Shown piece after piece: positions 56,726-64,000 of a stretch of 64,000 nt of DNA. The stretch covers positions 1-64,000 of the forward strand of contig LJSU01000007.1 of the NCBI GenBank assembly GCA_001314705.1, given 5' to 3'. Source of the stretch: Rhodobacteraceae bacterium HLUCCO07. GTDB lineage: Bacteria; Pseudomonadota; Alphaproteobacteria; Rhodobacterales; Rhodobacteraceae. The notes under the pieces are model-generated. The model did no database searches. It had not been told where the DNA came from and was given only the letters and a program-made list of their open reading frames with translations. The first letter of the stretch is position 1, and every line of letters starts with the position of its first letter. The translations under genes and the position numbers were made by a program.

Positions 56726-59275
56726 TCATCCGAGGATGCGGGTGATCATCTCGGTGGTGTCCCCCGAGAGGCCCGGCGTGGCGAGGATGCGGTGCAACTC
56801 GGCCTCGATCAGCGCCTGACGGTCGGAATCGTAGCGCCGCCATGTCTCGAACGCGGTGCACATGCGGGCGGTGGTCTGCGGGTTGAGCGGGTCGAGCGCG
56901 ATGAGGTGATCGGCCAGCAGCGCATATCCCTTGCCCGAGGCGTGGTGAAACCCGGCCGGGTTCATCGTGAGCGCCCCCAGCGTCGCGCGGAAGCGGTTGG
57001 GGTTGCGGATCGTGAAATCGGGGTGCCGGGTAAGGGCCTTTGCGGTGTCTGCGGCCTTGTCCGGGGTGGCATTCGCGATCTGGACCGAGAACCATTTGTC
57101 GATCACGAGGCGGTCGTGCTGCCATTGGTCATAGAAGCGCCGGGTGGCCTCGTCGCCTCGCCCCGCCGAGATCAGCGCCGAGAGCGCGGCGAGTTGCCGG
57201 GTCATGTTGTCGGCGCTGTCGAACTGTTTCTGCGCCAGCGCCCCGCCATCGAGCCGGGTGAGCATCGCCATGGCGGCGTTCGCAAGGCTGCGGGCGGCGG
57301 ATTGCGCGGCGTCGGGCGCATAGGGCGCCTCCACCTGGTACTGGGCGTGGAGCCGCGTGGCGGTGTCGTGGAACGCCTCGGCGCGGGCCTGTTTGAGGGT
57401 TTCCAGCGCTTCCCAGATCGCCTGTGGATCGGAGGTATGGCCGTGATCGTGGAGCAGCTGGGCCAGTTCGTCCTGCGAGGGCAGTCCGAGGGCGAGGGCG
57501 CGGAAGGCGGGGTCTTGCGTGTCGTCGCGGATGAGCGTGTGCAGCGCGTCGAGATAGGCCGTGTCGGGGGCGGCGCCGTCGCGGATCATGGCGAGGAGGC
57601 AATCGAGCGCCAGGTCGCGCCCCGCCTGCCAGCGGTTGAACGGGTCGGTGTCATGCGCGAGCAGGAAGGCGCGGGTGGCGGTGTCGGTTCGGGTTTCGAG
57701 GATCACCGGGGCCGAGAAGTCGCGCAGGATCGAGGGAACGGGTTTCGCGGAAAGCCCGTCGAAGGTGAAACTCTGTTCGGCTTGCGTCATTTCGAGCACG
57801 GTGGTGGGCTGCACCTCGTCGCCATTGGGGTTGAGCAGGCCCACGGCGATCGGGATGACGCGGGGGGCCTTGTCGGGTTGGCCTGGCGTAGGCGGCGTGT
57901 GCTGGCGGAAGGTGAGCGTATAGGTGCCATCCTCGAAAGCCTCGGACCATGAAAGGCGCGGGGTTCCGGCCTCGTCATACCAGCGTTTGAATTGTGTCAG
58001 GTCGCGACCGGTGGCATCCTCGAACACCTTGAGCCAATCCTCGATCGTGGCGGCGTCGCCGTCGTGGCGGGTGAAATAGAGGTCGAGCGCGCGGGCATAG
58101 GCGTCATCGCCCACGAGCGTTTTGAGCATTCCGATCAGTTCGGCGCCCTTTTCATAAACCGTGGCGGTGTAGAAATTGTTGATCTCGACAAAGCTCTGGG
58201 GCCGCACCGGGTGGGCGAGCGGGCCGTTATCCTCGCGGAACTGGCGGGCGCGGAGCGCGATCACATCCTCGATGCGCTTGACCGGCGCGCTGCGCATGTC
58301 GGCGGTGAACTCCGCGTCGCGAAAGACGGTCAGCCCCTCCTTGAGGCAAAGCTGGAACCAGTCGCGGCAGGTGATGCGGTTGCCGGTCCAGTTGTGGAAA
58401 TACTCGTGCGCGATGATCGCCTCGATCCGTTCGAAATTGGCGTCGGTGCTGGTTTCCGGGCTGGCCAGCACGCAGGAGGAGTTGAAGATGTTGAGGCCCT
58501 TGTTCTCCATCGCGCCCATGTTGAAATCGTCCACGGCTACGATGTTGAACACGTCGAGATCGTATTCGCGGCCGTAAACCTTTTCGTCCCATGCCATGGA
58601 TTTCTTGAGCGCCTCCATGCCGAAGGCGCATTTGCCCTCGTCGCCGGGGCGGACCCAGATGTTGAGATCGACCGTCTTGCCCGACATCGTGGTGAAGCTG
58701 TCGGGATGGTTGCGCAGGTCGCCCGCGACGAGGGCGAAGAGATAGGCGGGCTTGGGCCAGGGGTCGTGCCATTCGGCAAAGCCGGGGCCGGATGCGCCGG
58801 GGTTGCCGTTGGAGAGCTTCACTGGCATGTCGCCCTCGATGCGCACGCTGAAGGGCGCCATCACGTCGGGGCGGTCGGGATACCATGTGATCTTGCGGAA
58901 ACCCTCGGCCTCGCACTGGGTGCAGTACATTCCCCCTGACATGTAGAGCCCTTCGAGCGCGGTGTTGGCGGCGGGGTCGATCTCGACCTCGGCTTCGAAG
59001 GTGAAGGGGGTGTCGGGGGCGTCCAGTTCGATGCCGCCTTCGACGTGGCGCGGGGTGATCTCGGCGCCGTCGATCCGGGTCGAGATCGGCTTGAGGTCTT
59101 CGCCATGCAGGAAGAACCGGCGGCCGGGCGCGTCGGGATCGGGGGCGAAGCGGATTTTCGAGTGCACGCGGGTGGCCGATGGGGCAAGGCGGAAGGTCAG
59201 ATCGACCTGTTCCACCGTGAAGCCGAAGGGGGTGTAATCCTCGAGATAGACGGTTTGGGGGGCGGCGTCTTTCAT
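56726..59275 (-). CDS. pepN: Aminopeptidase N (M1 family)
   Basis: 849 residues from ATG 59275, with AAGGAGA about 6 nt upstream in its own sense. The exopeptidase motif GAMENKG is at residues 254-260 and the zinc motif HEYFHNW at 290-296, with the Glu ligand about 18 residues later (LKEGLTVFRDAEF). The C-terminal half is the helical domain of bacterial PepN. It removes N-terminal residues from peptides in the cytoplasm. A start 54 codons upstream would lack a ribosome-binding site. Confidence 0.96.
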   Translation of the reverse strand: MKDAAPQTVYLEDYTPFGFTVEQVDLTFRLAPSATRVHSKIRFAPDPDAPGRRFFLHGEDLKPISTRIDGAEITPRHVEGGIELDAPDTPFTFEAEVEIDPAANTALEGLYMSGGMYCTQCEAEGFRKITWYPDRPDVMAPFSVRIEGDMPVKLSNGNPGASGPGFAEWHDPWPKPAYLFALVAGDLRNHPDSFTTMSGKTVDLNIWVRPGDEGKCAFGMEALKKSMAWDEKVYGREYDLDVFNIVAVDDFNMGAMENKGLNIFNSSCVLASPETSTDANFERIEAIIAHEYFHNWTGNRITCRDWFQLCLKEGLTVFRDAEFTADMRSAPVKRIEDVIALRARQFREDNGPLAHPVRPQSFVEINNFYTATVYEKGAELIGMLKTLVGDDAYARALDLYFTRHDGDAATIEDWLKVFEDATGRDLTQFKRWYDEAGTPRLSWSEAFEDGTYTLTFRQHTPPTPGQPDKAPRVIPIAVGLLNPNGDEVQPTTVLEMTQAEQSFTFDGLSAKPVPSILRDFSAPVILETRTDTATRAFLLAHDTDPFNRWQAGRDLALDCLLAMIRDGAAPDTAYLDALHTLIRDDTQDPAFRALALGLPSQDELAQLLHDHGHTSDPQAIWEALETLKQARAEAFHDTATRLHAQYQVEAPYAPDAAQSAARSLANAAMAMLTRLDGGALAQKQFDSADNMTRQLAALSALISAGRGDEATRRFYDQWQHDRLVIDKWFSVQIANATPDKAADTAKALTRHPDFTIRNPNRFRATLGALTMNPAGFHHASGKGYALLADHLIALDPLNPQTTARMCTAFETWRRYDSDRQALIEAELHRILATPGLSGDTTEMITRILG

Positions 59276-59390
59276 GCTCTGTCTCCTTCGGCTGCGCGGT
59301 GAGGCGACGTTACGGGGCTGCGCGCGTGGCTTCAATGGGTGATCCGCGGCGCAGGCCGGGGCGTAACCCGGTGAAACGATCGGAAAGACC

Positions 59391-60863
59391 ATGCCGCAGG
59401 CGCCTGTCATATGCTGGTTCAAGCGCGATCTGCGCATCGAGGATCACCCGGCACTGGCGCGGGCGGCGACGCTTGGGCCGGTCATTCCGCTTTATATCGT
59501 AGAGCCCGCGCTCTGGGCACAGGCGGATGCGTCTGGGCGGCAATATGGCTTCGTGCTGGATTGCCTGGAGAGCCTGCGCGCGGGGTTGGCGCGGCTGGGT
59601 CTCGGGCTTGTGGTGCGGGTGGGTGAGGCGGTCGAGGTGCTCGACCGCTTGACGGCCGAGACCGGCGCGGCGCGGATGGTGAGCCACGAGGAGACCGGCA
59701 ACGCCTGGAGCTTTGCGCGTGACCGGCGGGTTGCGGCCTGGGCGCGCGGGCAGGGGGTGAGCTGGGACGAAATGGCGCAATGCGGCGTGGTGCGGCGGCT
59801 GCCGGGGCGCGACGCATGGCAGGGGCGGCGCGATACGTTCATGCGCGCGCCGGTGGTCGGTGTGCCGGGCGAGGTGCGGGGCCGGCCGGTGGAGGGCGTG
59901 GCGCCGCCCGCGCCGCGTGCGCTGGGCCTTGACGATCACTGCCCCGGGCGACAGCGAGGCGGCCGCGACCGGGCGCTGGGCGCGTTGGAGAGCTTTCTCG
60001 CCACGCGGGGCGAGACCTATCAATGGGCCATGTCACGCCCGGGCGAGGGCGCGCGCGCCTGTTCGCGGCTCAGCCCGCACCTGGCCTTCGGCACGCTCTC
60101 GGTGCGCGAGGCGGTGCAGGCGGGGCGTGCCGCGCCCGGGGGGCGGGGCAAGGCATGGGCCGGGTCGATGCGCGCGTTCCAGGCGCGGCTCGCGTGGCGC
60201 GACCACTTCATGCAGAAGCTGGAGGACGAGCCTGGGATCGAGCATCACGCGATGCACCGCGCTTGTGACGACCTGCGCCCGCACGTGCCCGATGCCGCAC
60301 GGCTGGCGGCGTGGGACAAGGGCGAGACGGGCCTGCCGTTTGTCGATGCCTGCATGCGGTCGCTGCGCGCGACAGGATGGCTCAACTTCCGGATGCGCAG
60401 CATGGTGATGGCGGTGGCCTCCTATCACCTGTGGCTCGACTGGCGTGCGACGGGGCGGGTGCTGGCGCGGCTGTTCACCGATTACGAGCCGGGGATTCAC
60501 TGGCCGCAGGTGCAGATGCAGTCGGGCGTGACGGGTATCAACACGATCCGCATCTACAACCCGGTGAAACAGGGGCATGACCAGGACCCGACGGGAGAGT
60601 TCACCCGCCGATGGCTGCCCGAGCTGCGCGAGGTGCCCGATGCGTTGCTGCAGGAGCCGTGGCGCTGGGAGGGGGCGGGGCGCCTCGCCTATCCCGCGCC
60701 GGTGGTTGACGTGGCCGCGGCCGCGCGCGCGGCGCGCGCGGCGGTCTGGGCGGTGCGGCGCGAAACGGGATTTGCCGAGGAAAAGCGCCGCGTGATCGCC
60801 CGCCATGCCAGCCGCAAGCGCCCCCGCCCGGCGGCGGACCGGCAAATGAAACTGGACCTGTGA
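59391..60863 (+). CDS. Cryptochrome/photolyase family protein (atypical)
   Basis: 490 residues. The N-terminal Rossmann domain starts ICWFKRDLRIEDHPALARA; the FAD domain has WRDHFMQKLEDEPG, GETGLPFVDACMRSLRATGW, LNFRMRSMVMAVASYHLWLD and FNP-like IYNPVKQGHDQDPTGEF. The usual NNGGWQW-type stretch near flavin N5 reads EPGIHWPQVQM here, so this is not a standard class I CPD photolyase. It may repair DNA or act as a blue-light receptor. It diverges from pepN and is followed at once by a DUF2256 gene. Confidence 0.85.
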   Translation: MPQAPVICWFKRDLRIEDHPALARAATLGPVIPLYIVEPALWAQADASGRQYGFVLDCLESLRAGLARLGLGLVVRVGEAVEVLDRLTAETGAARMVSHEETGNAWSFARDRRVAAWARGQGVSWDEMAQCGVVRRLPGRDAWQGRRDTFMRAPVVGVPGEVRGRPVEGVAPPAPRALGLDDHCPGRQRGGRDRALGALESFLATRGETYQWAMSRPGEGARACSRLSPHLAFGTLSVREAVQAGRAAPGGRGKAWAGSMRAFQARLAWRDHFMQKLEDEPGIEHHAMHRACDDLRPHVPDAARLAAWDKGETGLPFVDACMRSLRATGWLNFRMRSMVMAVASYHLWLDWRATGRVLARLFTDYEPGIHWPQVQMQSGVTGINTIRIYNPVKQGHDQDPTGEFTRRWLPELREVPDALLQEPWRWEGAGRLAYPAPVVDVAAAARAARAAVWAVRRETGFAEEKRRVIARHASRKRPRPAADRQMKLDL

Positions 60864-61033
60864 GCAGGATGCGCCGCAAGGGCGACCTGCCGGTCAAGAC
60901 CTGTGCGACCTGCGGGCGCCCCTTCGCGTGGCGCCGGAAATGGGCGCGGGTCTGGGACGAGCTGCGCCACTGTTCCGAGCGGTGCCGACGGTCGCGCCGG
61001 CGCAACCGTCACGTGAAAGACGCTGAAATGTGA
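60860..61033 (+). CDS. DUF2256 small zinc-finger protein
   Basis: 57 residues from GTG 60860 (overlapping the photolyase stop), or 54 from ATG 60869. The sequence KTCATCGRPFAWRRKWARVW then HCSERCRRSRRR is the DUF2256 pattern CxxCGRPFxWRxKW...CSxxC. Four Cys (CxxC and CxxxC) probably bind one zinc ion and the rest is strongly basic. The family often neighbours cryptochrome/photolyase genes, as here. Its role is unknown; nucleic-acid binding is plausible. It is too short for standard gene-length cut-offs but matches the family throughout. Confidence 0.9.
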   Translation: MSRMRRKGDLPVKTCATCGRPFAWRRKWARVWDELRHCSERCRRSRRRNRHVKDAEM

Positions 61034-61134
61034 ACGCCTTGATTGACGCGGGCGTTTGGCTTTGCGGGACTTTTGTGACATCTTTATGAAATCGTGCCGA
61101 AGCGTGTCGGTTTGCCAGGTTCAAGGAATTCGCT

Positions 61135-61836
61135 GTGCTCAAGGTCAGTGGCACCACTTGTGATTATCGTATCCCCCTGCACAAGATCGCGCTCTCCGAG
61201 GGGGAGCGCGTGGCGCGTGGCAATGACCGGGCCGTCTATTTTCACCCCGATTATCCGGATGTCCTGTTCAAGGTGCTGCTCGACCTGTCGGAAATGAAGC
61301 TCAAGGGGTTTCGCGGGCACAGTCTCAGGATGTTTCCATCGACCCGGATGCGGGCGATTTTCAAGGAATTCGAATGTTACATCATGACGCAGACGCAGGT
61401 CGGCAAGGCGCAGGGCGATCTGCCGATTCCGCGCATGTTCGGCTTTGTCGAGACCGACATCGGCTCGGCCTCGATCGTGGAGCGCATCCATGACGGGACG
61501 GGTGTGATCGGGCCCAACCTCCTGACCATGCGCGACAACGGGACGTTCGGGTCCGAGCATGTTCCGCTGCTCAATGATTTTGCCCAAAGGCTGCTGGAGT
61601 GGAAGGTGCGCACCACGGACATGAACATGCTCAACGTGAGTTTCGGTATCCGGATGGGCCGGCCGCAATTCGTGCTGGTCGACGGGATCGGCGACAATTT
61701 CGCCATTCCGATCCGCACCTGGTCGGAACGCGCGATGAAACGGGGACACAGCAGCAGTTTTGCCAAGATCGCGCGGCAGTTCGACCTCGTCTGGGATCCG
61801 GCGGCGCACCGGTTTCTGGCGGGTGATGCGCGATGA
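61135..61836 (+). CDS. YrbL-like (PhoP regulatory network) protein
   Basis: 233 residues from GTG 61135 with AAGGA upstream. A glycine-poor N-terminal lobe (FHPDYPDVLFKVLL, with the Lys of the kinase fold) is followed by a catalytic-loop-like TTDMNMLNVSF and LVDGIGDNF, the DFG-like position. This is the layout of YrbL, a protein-kinase-like family named after the PhoP-regulated E. coli gene, with no established activity. It lies 101 bases after the DUF2256 gene. Confidence 0.8.
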   Translation: MLKVSGTTCDYRIPLHKIALSEGERVARGNDRAVYFHPDYPDVLFKVLLDLSEMKLKGFRGHSLRMFPSTRMRAIFKEFECYIMTQTQVGKAQGDLPIPRMFGFVETDIGSASIVERIHDGTGVIGPNLLTMRDNGTFGSEHVPLLNDFAQRLLEWKVRTTDMNMLNVSFGIRMGRPQFVLVDGIGDNFAIPIRTWSERAMKRGHSSSFAKIARQFDLVWDPAAHRFLAGDAR

Positions 61837-61890
61837 AGGGTGATGACGGGTTGGCGCGGTGAATTCTTCGTGAAAAAGCGATAGGGTGTC

Positions 61891-61949
61891 AGATTATTTG
61901 GGATCGTTTGATAATCTTTCGTCCTGATTGGTAAAAAAACATAACCAAT
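61891..61949. promoter_or_regulatory. AT-rich control region upstream of glcB with two inverted repeats
   Basis: In an otherwise GC-rich window this stretch is AT-rich. AGATTAT (61891-61897) pairs with ATAATCT (61911-61917) at 13 bases spacing, and ATTGGT (61927-61932) with ACCAAT (61944-61949) at 11. These are candidate operators; TTGGT/ACCAA half-sites recall GntR-type sites of glycolate and lactate regulators, but the spacing is not the usual 3. Confidence 0.4.
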
Positions 61950-62011
61950 TTTGTTGCCGCGCGGGGCTGCCTCCGTTAAACATGGGGCAAATTGCCGCGA
62001 AGGAGGGCGTG

Positions 62012-64000
62012 ATGGCCGAACGGATCGAGAAGCACGGGTTGCAGGTGGATGAGCGGCTCGCCACGTTCGTGGAGGCGCGCGCCTTGCCCGGCACCGGGGT
62101 TGACGCGGATGCGTTCTGGTCGGGCTTCTCGGCGCTGGTGCACGAGCTTGGCCCCGAGAACCGGCGGCTTCTGGAGCGGCGCGACGAGATCCAGTCACAG
62201 ATCGATGCCTGGCACCAGGAACGGCGCGGACAGGCGCATGATCCGGCGGGGTACCGGGCGTTCCTGGAAGAGATCGGCTATATCGTGCCCGAGGGGCCGG
62301 ATTTCAGCATCGAGACGGCGGGTGTCGATCCCGAGATCGCCGAGGTGCCGGGGCCGCAACTGGTGGTCCCGATCACCAATGCACGCTTTGCGCTCAATGC
62401 CGCCAATGCGCGCTGGGGCTCGCTTTATGATGCGCTTTACGGCACCGACGCGCTGGGCGATCTGCCGCAGGGCGGCGGCTATGATGCCGCGCGCGGGGCG
62501 CGTGTGATCGCCTGGGCCAAGGCGCATCTCGACAAGGTGGTGCCGTTGGCGCGGGGGTCGTGGGCGGATGCGCGCGCGCTCGGGGTTGCACAGGGCGCGC
62601 TCGTTCCGGCGTTGCGCGATCCCGGGCAGTTCGCGGGGCATATGGGCGAGGCGACGGCGCCGAGTGCCATCGTGTTGAAAGCCAACGGTTTGCACATCGT
62701 CGTGGATGTGGATCCCGAAGGCGAAATCGGCAAGACCGATCCGGCCGGGATCAATGACATCAGGCTGGAATCGGCGATGTCCACGATCATGGATTGCGAG
62801 GATTCGGTGGCCTGTGTCGATGCCGAGGACAAGGTTCTGGCCTATGCCAACTGGCTGGGGCTGATGGATGGCAGCCTGACCGAGGAGGTTGCCAAGGGCG
62901 GACGGACCTTTACCCGCGCGCTCAACCCCGACCTGGAGTTCACCGGGGCGGATGGGGCGGCACGGGTGCTCAAGGGGCGGTCGCTCATGCTGGTGCGCAA
63001 TGTGGGGCACCTGATGACCAACCCGGCGATCCATGACCGCGACGGGAACGAGGTGCCCGAGGGTCTGATGGATGCGGCGATCGCGGTGCTGATCGCGATG
63101 CATGACAAGGGGCGCAATTCGGCGCACGGGTCGGTCTACGTGGTCAAGCCCAAGATGCACGGGCCGGAAGAGGTGGCGTTCGCCGACGAGATGTTCACCC
63201 GGGTCGAGGGGTTTCTCGGCCTGCCGCGATACACCGTGAAGCTGGGTATCATGGACGAGGAACGGCGCACTTCCGTCAACCTCAAGGAATGTATCCGGGC
63301 GGCGAAGCACCGGGTGGCCTTCATCAACACCGGGTTCCTCGACCGGACGGGCGACGAGATTCATACCAGCATGGAAGCCGGGCCGATGCTGCCCAAGGGC
63401 GAGATGAAATCGACGCCGTGGATCGCCTCCTACGAGGATCGCAATGTCGATATCGGCCTGGCCTGCGGGCTGCGCGGGCGGGCGCAGATCGGCAAGGGGA
63501 TGTGGGCGATGCCCGATCTCATGGGCGACATGCTTGAGCAGAAGATCGGCCATCCCAAGGCGGGCGCCAATTGCGCCTGGGTTCCAAGCCCGACGGCGGC
63601 GACGCTGCACGCGACGCATTACCACGAGATCGACGTGCTGACCCGGCAGGACGAGATCGCCGCGGGCGGGCCGCGGGGCACGCTGGACGATCTCTTGACC
63701 ATCCCGGTGATGGCGGGCCGCAACCTGAGCGGCGAGGACCTGACCCGCGAGGTCGAGAACAACGCGCAGGGCATCCTGGGCTACGTGGTGCGCTGGATCG
63801 ACCAGGGGGTCGGGTGTTCCAAGGTGCCCGACATCAACGATGTGGGGCTGATGGAGGACCGCGCGACCTGTCGGATTTCAAGCCAGGCGCTGGCCAACTG
63901 GCTGCATCACGGGGTGGTGGACCAGCACGCGGTGATGGAAGCGATGAAGCGCATGGCCAAGGTGGTGGACGGGCAGAACGCGGGCGATCCAGACTACCGG
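62012..64000 (+). CDS. glcB: Malate synthase G (3' end outside the window)
   Basis: 663 codons are present; the family is about 720 residues long, so roughly 60 are missing past base 64000. AGGAGG at 62001-62006 sits 5 nt before ATG 62012. Segments [60 protein letters not shown] and [20 protein letters not shown] are typical of GlcB, including the Mg-binding Asp/Glu pair and the catalytic Arg. It condenses glyoxylate with acetyl-CoA to malate, used on acetate or glycolate. Confidence 0.97.
   Translation, partial: MAERIEKHGLQVDERLATFVEARALPGTGVDADAFWSGFSALVHELGPENRRLLERRDEIQSQIDAWHQERRGQAHDPAGYRAFLEEIGYIVPEGPDFSIETAGVDPEIAEVPGPQLVVPITNARFALNAANARWGSLYDALYGTDALGDLPQGGGYDAARGARVIAWAKAHLDKVVPLARGSWADARALGVAQGALVPALRDPGQFAGHMGEATAPSAIVLKANGLHIVVDVDPEGEIGKTDPAGINDIRLESAMSTIMDCEDSVACVDAEDKVLAYANWLGLMDGSLTEEVAKGGRTFTRALNPDLEFTGADGAARVLKGRSLMLVRNVGHLMTNPAIHDRDGNEVPEGLMDAAIAVLIAMHDKGRNSAHGSVYVVKPKMHGPEEVAFADEMFTRVEGFLGLPRYTVKLGIMDEERRTSVNLKECIRAAKHRVAFINTGFLDRTGDEIHTSMEAGPMLPKGEMKSTPWIASYEDRNVDIGLACGLRGRAQIGKGMWAMPDLMGDMLEQKIGHPKAGANCAWVPSPTAATLHATHYHEIDVLTRQDEIAAGGPRGTLDDLLTIPVMAGRNLSGEDLTREVENNAQGILGYVVRWIDQGVGCSKVPDINDVGLMEDRATCRISSQALANWLHHGVVDQHAVMEAMKRMAKVVDGQNAGDPDYR

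Noticed and set aside
1-64000. CRISPR arrays, insertion sequences, prophage or integrase genes, attachment sites
   Set aside because: No regularly spaced direct repeats, transposase or integrase motifs, or terminal inverted repeats were seen; tRNA-Trp shows no adjacent integrase or duplicated 3' end.

Overview
The window is a GC-rich chromosomal segment of an alphaproteobacterium, most likely a marine Rhodobacteraceae (Roseobacter-group) species. This rests on gene order and protein content: tRNA-Trp-secE-nusG-rplKAJL-rpoBC, hutFC diverging from hutIHG, an lpoA-like/rsmI/yraN/gshB block, a ComM gene behind CtrA-like boxes, and kdsA with capsule export genes. Nothing looks like a prophage, insertion sequence, integron or CRISPR array. 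Species assignment is inference; no 16S gene is present.

Layout. 1-101 is the last codons of EF-Tu with its terminator, then a CatB/Vat-type acetyltransferase. 985-14467 is the transcription/translation core: tRNA-Trp, a small membrane protein, secE, nusG, rplK, rplA, an attenuator-like hairpin and leader, rplJ, rplL, a perfect 12-bp hairpin, rpoB, rpoC and a strong terminator. 14.8-20.1 kb holds an acyltransferase-3, an alpha/beta hydrolase with an EamA transporter, an FMN-dependent L-lactate dehydrogenase with a sulfotransferase-like gene, and a MaoC hydratase. 20.3-26.7 kb is the histidine-utilisation region: a PhyH-type dioxygenase, hutC and hutF on the minus strand and hutI, hutH and hutG on the plus strand, around a palindromic candidate HutC operator. 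Urocanase (hutU) is not in the window. 26.9-33.9 kb, minus strand, has uvrB, murJ and glnD.

33.8-41.1 kb contains an LpoA-like lipoprotein gene diverging from rsmI, yraN, gshB and an HSL-type esterase; then comM, and the cobalamin pair cobU-cobC. 41.1-47 kb has a ChaN-like protein, coaBC, dut, a membrane-anchored MoeB/ThiF-like protein and an M3 oligopeptidase. 47.1-51.9 kb is a minus-strand capsule operon (kpsT, kpsE, kdsA, phosphohexomutase). 52-53.5 kb is an ArsR-type regulator with a CSC permease. 53.5-56.7 kb has a uracil-DNA-glycosylase-like gene, an SseB protein, a GhrA-type reductase and a small membrane protein. 56.7-64 kb has pepN, an atypical photolyase/cryptochrome followed by a tiny DUF2256 zinc protein, a YrbL-like kinase-fold protein, and malate synthase G cut by the window end.

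Two sequence families are not explained by the genes. One is a ~30-nt motif (about ATGAGTATTTnnnnCCAAGAAAGAG) lying just downstream of stop codons in the sense of the preceding gene. It has six copies, and forms inverted pairs between two sets of convergent genes. The other is a ~78-nt intergenic repeat beginning GGTTAACGC and ending in a CCGGC...GCCGG hairpin, in three copies. The photolyase/DUF2256 pair, the CtrA-like boxes before comM, the dioxygenase linked to hutFC and the membrane-anchored MoeB are the other main points of interest. All calls come from reading the sequence; no database search was run.
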